The position numbers and the translations under genes are program-made. From Streptomyces sp. NBC_00569 (lineage in GTDB: Bacteria > Actinomycetota > Actinomycetes > Streptomycetales > Streptomycetaceae), in contig NZ_CP107783.1 of the NCBI RefSeq assembly GCF_036345255.1, positions 4,017,501-4,081,500 on the forward strand: a stretch of 64,000 bases of DNA, given 5' to 3'. The notes beneath the pieces were generated by a model. It worked only from the letters and a program-made list of their open reading frames with translations, had not been told where the DNA came from and made no database searches. Positions 60,714 to 64,000 of the stretch are shown here, piece by piece; the first letter of the stretch is position 1, and the number at the start of each line of letters is the position of its first letter.

Positions 60714-62599
60714 GCGTCCCCCTCCCCACCGGGAAAGGCCCCGGCCAACTGGCCTTGCGCACCGGCCGGCCGCTCCCCGCCACCACCCGAACCAACGCCG
60801 ACGCCACCGCCCGAGCCGATACACCCAGCCGCACCCACAGCTCCGGCGCCGCCCCCCGGGGCAGCCGCCTCCCCCTCCGTCCCCGCCCAGCTGGGCGCGC
60901 TCCCAGAAGCGGAGCGCCCCGCCAGCCACGTGCCGAAGCCTCCGCCCGACTCGCTCGTCGGTGCGGTCCAGCGGCCCGGCACATGGGCCTCCGGGGGGTT
61001 GGCGAAGGGCAGGGGTTCGCCCGCGTCGTCCACGGCTTCACGGCGCACGGGGCAGTGGGAGACGATCTCCAGGTAAATGCCGTGAAATGCCGTGATGTTC
61101 TGCTCGACGGTGAAGAGTTCGAGCGCTCGTGCCCGCGCGGCGGCGCCGAGCCGTTCACGGCGCCCCGGGTCACGCAGCAGCGACACACACGCCTCGGCGA
61201 GTGCCCGCGGATTGCGCGGCGGGACCACCAGGCCGGTGCCGCCGATGACCTCGACGACCGCGCCCGCGTCGGTCGAGACCGTCGCGCGTCCGCAGAACAT
61301 CGCCTCGACGAGGCTGATGGGGAACCCCTCGACGATGCTCGACAGGACGACGACGCTCCCGGCGGCGTACGCGTCCGCGAGGTCGGGCGTCTCGGGCCCG
61401 CCGATCTCCTCGAAGGAGACCGGGTTGTCGCCCATCGCGTGGGCGCCCTCCGCCTCGTCGGGGAAGAGCTGGGCGGCGAGTGCCTTGCAGTGGGCGAGGT
61501 AGGCGGCGGCGTCGGGTCCCTCGGCAGGCGCTCCGACGAGGCGCAGGCGGGCCTTGGGCTCCTCCTTGCGGATCTCCGCGAAGGCGTGGAGGAGGGAGAT
61601 CAGGTCCTTGGAGGGTTCGATGCGGCCGACCCAGACGAGGGTGCCGGGCTCGCCCGGCTCCTCGCGCTCGCCGATCTCGGCGAAGCGGGAGGCCTCCATG
61701 CCGGGGTGGACGGTACGCAGTCTCGCGCGGTCGGCGCCGCACCGCTCCTGCCAGCGCCGGGCGTGGGTGTTGCCGGGGGTGATGATCGCGGCCTGCCGGT
61801 AGGTCTCGGCGGCGAGGCGGCCGTGGAATGCGGCGAGCATCGCCCGTACGGGGGCGCTGAGTTCGGCGTCCGAGGCCGCGATGTAGTGGGCCCGCAGCTG
61901 TACGCCGTACTCGGTGACGAGGAGGGGGACGCCGGAGAAGTGGCGGGCGACGAGTCCGGGGAGGGCGGCGGGGCCGCCGGAGGTGGCGTGGCACAGGTCG
62001 ACCGAGCCGAGGCCGTCGTCTCCGTACCAGTCGAGGGAGAGCGGGCGCAGGGCGCGTTCGATCTGTCCGGCGACGGCGAGGAGGTCGGGGACGCGGGCGG
62101 CGCGGGCCGCGCGCAGGGCGCCCGGTGCGCGGCAGGCGCGCTCCAGTGTGCGCACGGCGGTTTCGGAGCGCAGGGCGCCGACGAGTCCGCCTTCGTCGCG
62201 GGCGAGTTCGGCGAGGGCGTAGAGCGCGTTGCCGAAACGGTCCGCCTCGGTGCCGGCGGAGGCGGCGGGCGCACCCGCGAGGCCGGTGGTGTCGGGGGAA
62301 GCCCCGGTGCAGACGGCCGTGGCCAGCTCCGCGTACGCGTCGGCGAAGCGTCGCCTGGCGCGGCGCCCGTAGCCGGTGCTGTCGTCGTCGGCGGTCCACA
62401 TCGGCGCGGTGCGCACCCGGCTGACCTGCGGCGGCAGTTCGATCCAGCCGCGGTCCTCCTGGTCCTGGCTGCGGCTGAGCGCGTAGAGGTCGAACTCGTG
62501 CTGCTCGAGCCCGCGCACGAGCCGGTCGCACCAGAGTCTGGCCTCACCGCTCACATACGGATAGCCACCCTCCGTAAGCAGTCCGATGCGCACGAGCAC
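60710..62599 (-). CDS. PelF-like GT4 glycosyltransferase (DUF3492)
   Basis: A 629-residue glycosyltransferase. The DUF3492 N-terminus starts RIGLLTEGGYPYVSGEARLW, and the GT4 C-terminal lobe has TLVWVGRIEPSKDLISLL, SIVEGFPISLVEAMF and STDAGAVVEVIGGTGLVVPP. This is the PelF subfamily, whose known member makes the GalNAc/GlcNAc-type Pel polysaccharide from UDP-sugars. Its last 100 residues are Gly/Ala-rich and not in PelF proteins. GTG 62599 has GGGAG upstream; in-frame sequence further upstream lacks similarity. Its stop overlaps the start of the membrane protein. Confidence 0.88.
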   Translation of the reverse strand: MLVRIGLLTEGGYPYVSGEARLWCDRLVRGLEQHEFDLYALSRSQDQEDRGWIELPPQVSRVRTAPMWTADDDSTGYGRRARRRFADAYAELATAVCTGASPDTTGLAGAPAASAGTEADRFGNALYALAELARDEGGLVGALRSETAVRTLERACRAPGALRAARAARVPDLLAVAGQIERALRPLSLDWYGDDGLGSVDLCHATSGGPAALPGLVARHFSGVPLLVTEYGVQLRAHYIAASDAELSAPVRAMLAAFHGRLAAETYRQAAIITPGNTHARRWQERCGADRARLRTVHPGMEASRFAEIGEREEPGEPGTLVWVGRIEPSKDLISLLHAFAEIRKEEPKARLRLVGAPAEGPDAAAYLAHCKALAAQLFPDEAEGAHAMGDNPVSFEEIGGPETPDLADAYAAGSVVVLSSIVEGFPISLVEAMFCGRATVSTDAGAVVEVIGGTGLVVPPRNPRALAEACVSLLRDPGRRERLGAAARARALELFTVEQNITAFHGIYLEIVSHCPVRREAVDDAGEPLPFANPPEAHVPGRWTAPTSESGGGFGTWLAGRSASGSAPSWAGTEGEAAAPGGGAGAVGAAGCIGSGGGVGVGSGGGGERPAGAQGQLAGAFPGGEGDA

Positions 62600-62671
62600 A
62601 CCCCCGATCTCCCGTCTGGGGAGCCGCCGTTGGTCCGGCGGCTCAGCGGGACGAACGTATGCGGACATGCC

Positions 62672-62705
62672 GGTGGCGTGATGGACGGTTGTCCATCACG
62701 CCACC
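62672..62705. terminator. Perfect 15-bp hairpin between ABC and PelF transcripts
   Basis: GGTGGCGTGATGGAC-GGTT-GTCCATCACGCCACC, 76 bp past the ABC ATPase stop and 73 bp before the PelF start, both minus strand. Most likely the ABC operon terminator; the AAAAG flank lies on the other side, so it could instead be an operator. Confidence 0.65.
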
Positions 62706-62781
62706 AAAAGGGGTGAACGGCCGTAACTTTCCCGCACGGGTAGCGTTCTGTCGCGCTACACGCCCATTCGGTCACGGAATG

Positions 62782-64000
62782 TCATGCTGCGGCCAGCTCC
62801 CTGCGGGCGGAGCGCCGTCGCGCGGCGACGGCCGGATCGAGCGCCGGCACGGCGGCGAGCAGCTGCCGGGTGTACGGGTCCTGTGGCGCTCCGTAGACCT
62901 CGTCCACGGTGCCGTACTCGACGACGCGTCCCTTGCGCATGACGGCGACCCGGTCGCTGACCTGGCGGACGACGGCGAGGTCGTGGGCGATGAAGACGAG
63001 GGCGAGGCCCAGCTCGTCCTGGAGTTCCCGCAGCAGGCCGGTGACCTGGGCCTGGGTCGTGACGTCGAGGGCGGAGACGGCTTCGTCGCACACGATGATG
63101 CGCGGTTCGGCGGCGAGCGCGCGGGCGATCCCGACGCGCTGGCGCTGGCCGCCGCTGAACTCGTGCGGGTAGCGCCCGTAGTGCGCCGGGTCGAGCCCGA
63201 CGCGTTCCAGGAGTTCCTCGACCCGGCCGCGCACCTCCCTGTCGCCGCGCGCCCGCAGCGGGTCGGCGACGGACTCCCCCACGCTGCGGCGGGGGTTGAG
63301 GGAGGAGACGGGGTCCTGGAACACCATCTGCACGCCCGTGTCGGCGCGCGCCCCTGAAAGGAGCACCTGCCCGGACGTCGGTTCGAGGAGCCCGACGAGC
63401 ATCCGCCCGAGCGTGGTCTTGCCGCTGCCGCTCTCGCCCACGATTCCGAGGGTCTCGCCCCGGCGCACGGTCAGGGAGACCCCGTCGACGGCGGCGAAGG
63501 CACGCTTGCCGCGCCCGAACTCCCGTCGCAGGTCGACCGCTTCGAGCAGGACGTCACCCGTCGCGTCCGGGCGCTGCGGGCGTGCCGCGTCGACGCGGGG
63601 GACGGCGCCGAGCAGTTCCTTCGTGTACACGGCGGAGGGTGCGCCCAGCACGTCGGCGACGGCTCCGCGTTCGACGGCGCGGCCGTGGCGCATGACGAGG
63701 ATGTCGTCGACGCTCTCGGCGGCGACGCCCACGTCGTGGGTGACGAGGACGAGGCCCATGCCGGTCTCCTCGCGCAGTCCGTGCAGCAGGTCGAGGATCT
63801 GCGCCTGGACGGTGACATCGAGGGCGGTGGTCGGTTCGTCGGCGACGAGGAGGGCGGGTTCGCAGGCCAGGGCCATGGCGATCAGGGCGCGCTGGCGCAT
63901 GCCGCCGCTGAACTCGTGGGGGCGTGAGCGCGCGCGGCGGGCGGCGTCGGGGATGCCGACGCGGTCGAGCACCTCCACGGCACGCGCGCGTGCGGCGCGC
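62782..64000 (-). CDS. Dipeptide/oligopeptide-type ABC transporter, fused tandem ATPase (partial)
   Basis: The 5' end lies beyond the window. The 406 visible codons include the end of a first ATPase domain (signature [15 protein letters not shown], Walker [13 protein letters not shown], switch His in THDVG) and a whole second domain (Walker [16 protein letters not shown], signature [34 protein letters not shown]). One chain thus carries both DppD- and DppF-like ATPases, a known arrangement. The C-terminal ends [11 protein letters not shown] are typical of oligopeptide ATPases. Permease and binding protein genes should lie upstream, out of view. Confidence 0.92.
   Translation of the reverse strand, partial: RAARARAVEVLDRVGIPDAARRARSRPHEFSGGMRQRALIAMALACEPALLVADEPTTALDVTVQAQILDLLHGLREETGMGLVLVTHDVGVAAESVDDILVMRHGRAVERGAVADVLGAPSAVYTKELLGAVPRVDAARPQRPDATGDVLLEAVDLRREFGRGKRAFAAVDGVSLTVRRGETLGIVGESGSGKTTLGRMLVGLLEPTSGQVLLSGARADTGVQMVFQDPVSSLNPRRSVGESVADPLRARGDREVRGRVEELLERVGLDPAHYGRYPHEFSGGQRQRVGIARALAAEPRIIVCDEAVSALDVTTQAQVTGLLRELQDELGLALVFIAHDLAVVRQVSDRVAVMRKGRVVEYGTVDEVYGAPQDPYTRQLLAAVPALDPAVAARRRSARRELAAA

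Overview
The window is about 72% G+C and has the codon use, GTG starts and gene set of a Streptomyces chromosome. Diagnostic loci are sigR-rsrA, wblC (whiB7), a mycoredoxin gene, two initiator tRNA genes, a UPF0182 protein and adnAB-type helicase-nucleases. From memory, the order resembles the S. coelicolor core region around SCO5175-SCO5220, and parts are shared with Mycobacterium (sigH/rshA-aroA-rsgA; whiB7-uvrD2-mrx1-nudC-adnBA-MGMT-like-moeZ). No insertion sequence, prophage or CRISPR array was seen.

Layout. 1-15.4 kb: membrane HD-GYP protein with a coupled partner cut by the window edge; the thiol-stress sigma factor SigR and anti-sigma RsrA; a hydrolase; SRAP; an M50 protease; aroA; rsgA; a guanidinium-type SMR exporter; a TetR regulator; hisN; a CBS protein; divergent catalase/CatR; a nitrate/taurine-type ABC transporter. 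15.4-31 kb: two identical initiator tRNA genes flanking a Sel1-repeat protein, UPF0182, a PPA1309-type protein, a PDZ/Lon protease, moaE, an SDR, a zinc-metalloprotease-like protein with a coupled Nudix gene, a TerD-AIM24/AIM24/AIM24 operon and a YgjP-type metalloprotein. 31-49 kb: an Ocin-ThiF-like protein, a UbiB/ABC1 kinase, wblC with a long attenuator leader, uvrD2, mrx, nudC, an M20 dipeptidase, the adnB- and adnA-like pair and an alkyltransferase-like protein. 49-57 kb: a pseudokinase-flippase fusion followed by 30-bp repeats, two tandem secreted lipoprotein hydrolases and moeZ. 57-62.6 kb: a translationally coupled cluster with a PelF-like glycosyltransferase, a large membrane protein, two micro-ORFs, an epimerase and a spherulin-4-like protein. 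62.8-64 kb: a dipeptide-type ABC ATPase running off the end.

How it works together. Three sequences match the SigR promoter (GGAAT, 18 bp, GTT) exactly: upstream of sigR itself, mrx and moeZ. The window therefore holds a regulator and two probable targets in thiol redox repair and sulfur transfer. wblC, the antibiotic-response activator, has an AT-rich element next to its -35, a 107-codon upstream ORF, a hairpin at the uORF stop and an intrinsic terminator, as expected for translation-linked attenuation.

The least characterised parts are the PelF/spherulin cluster with its overlapping micro-ORFs, the orphan Ocin-ThiF-like protein, the TerD-AIM24 fusion and the repeat tracts near 44.9 kb and 52.2 kb.
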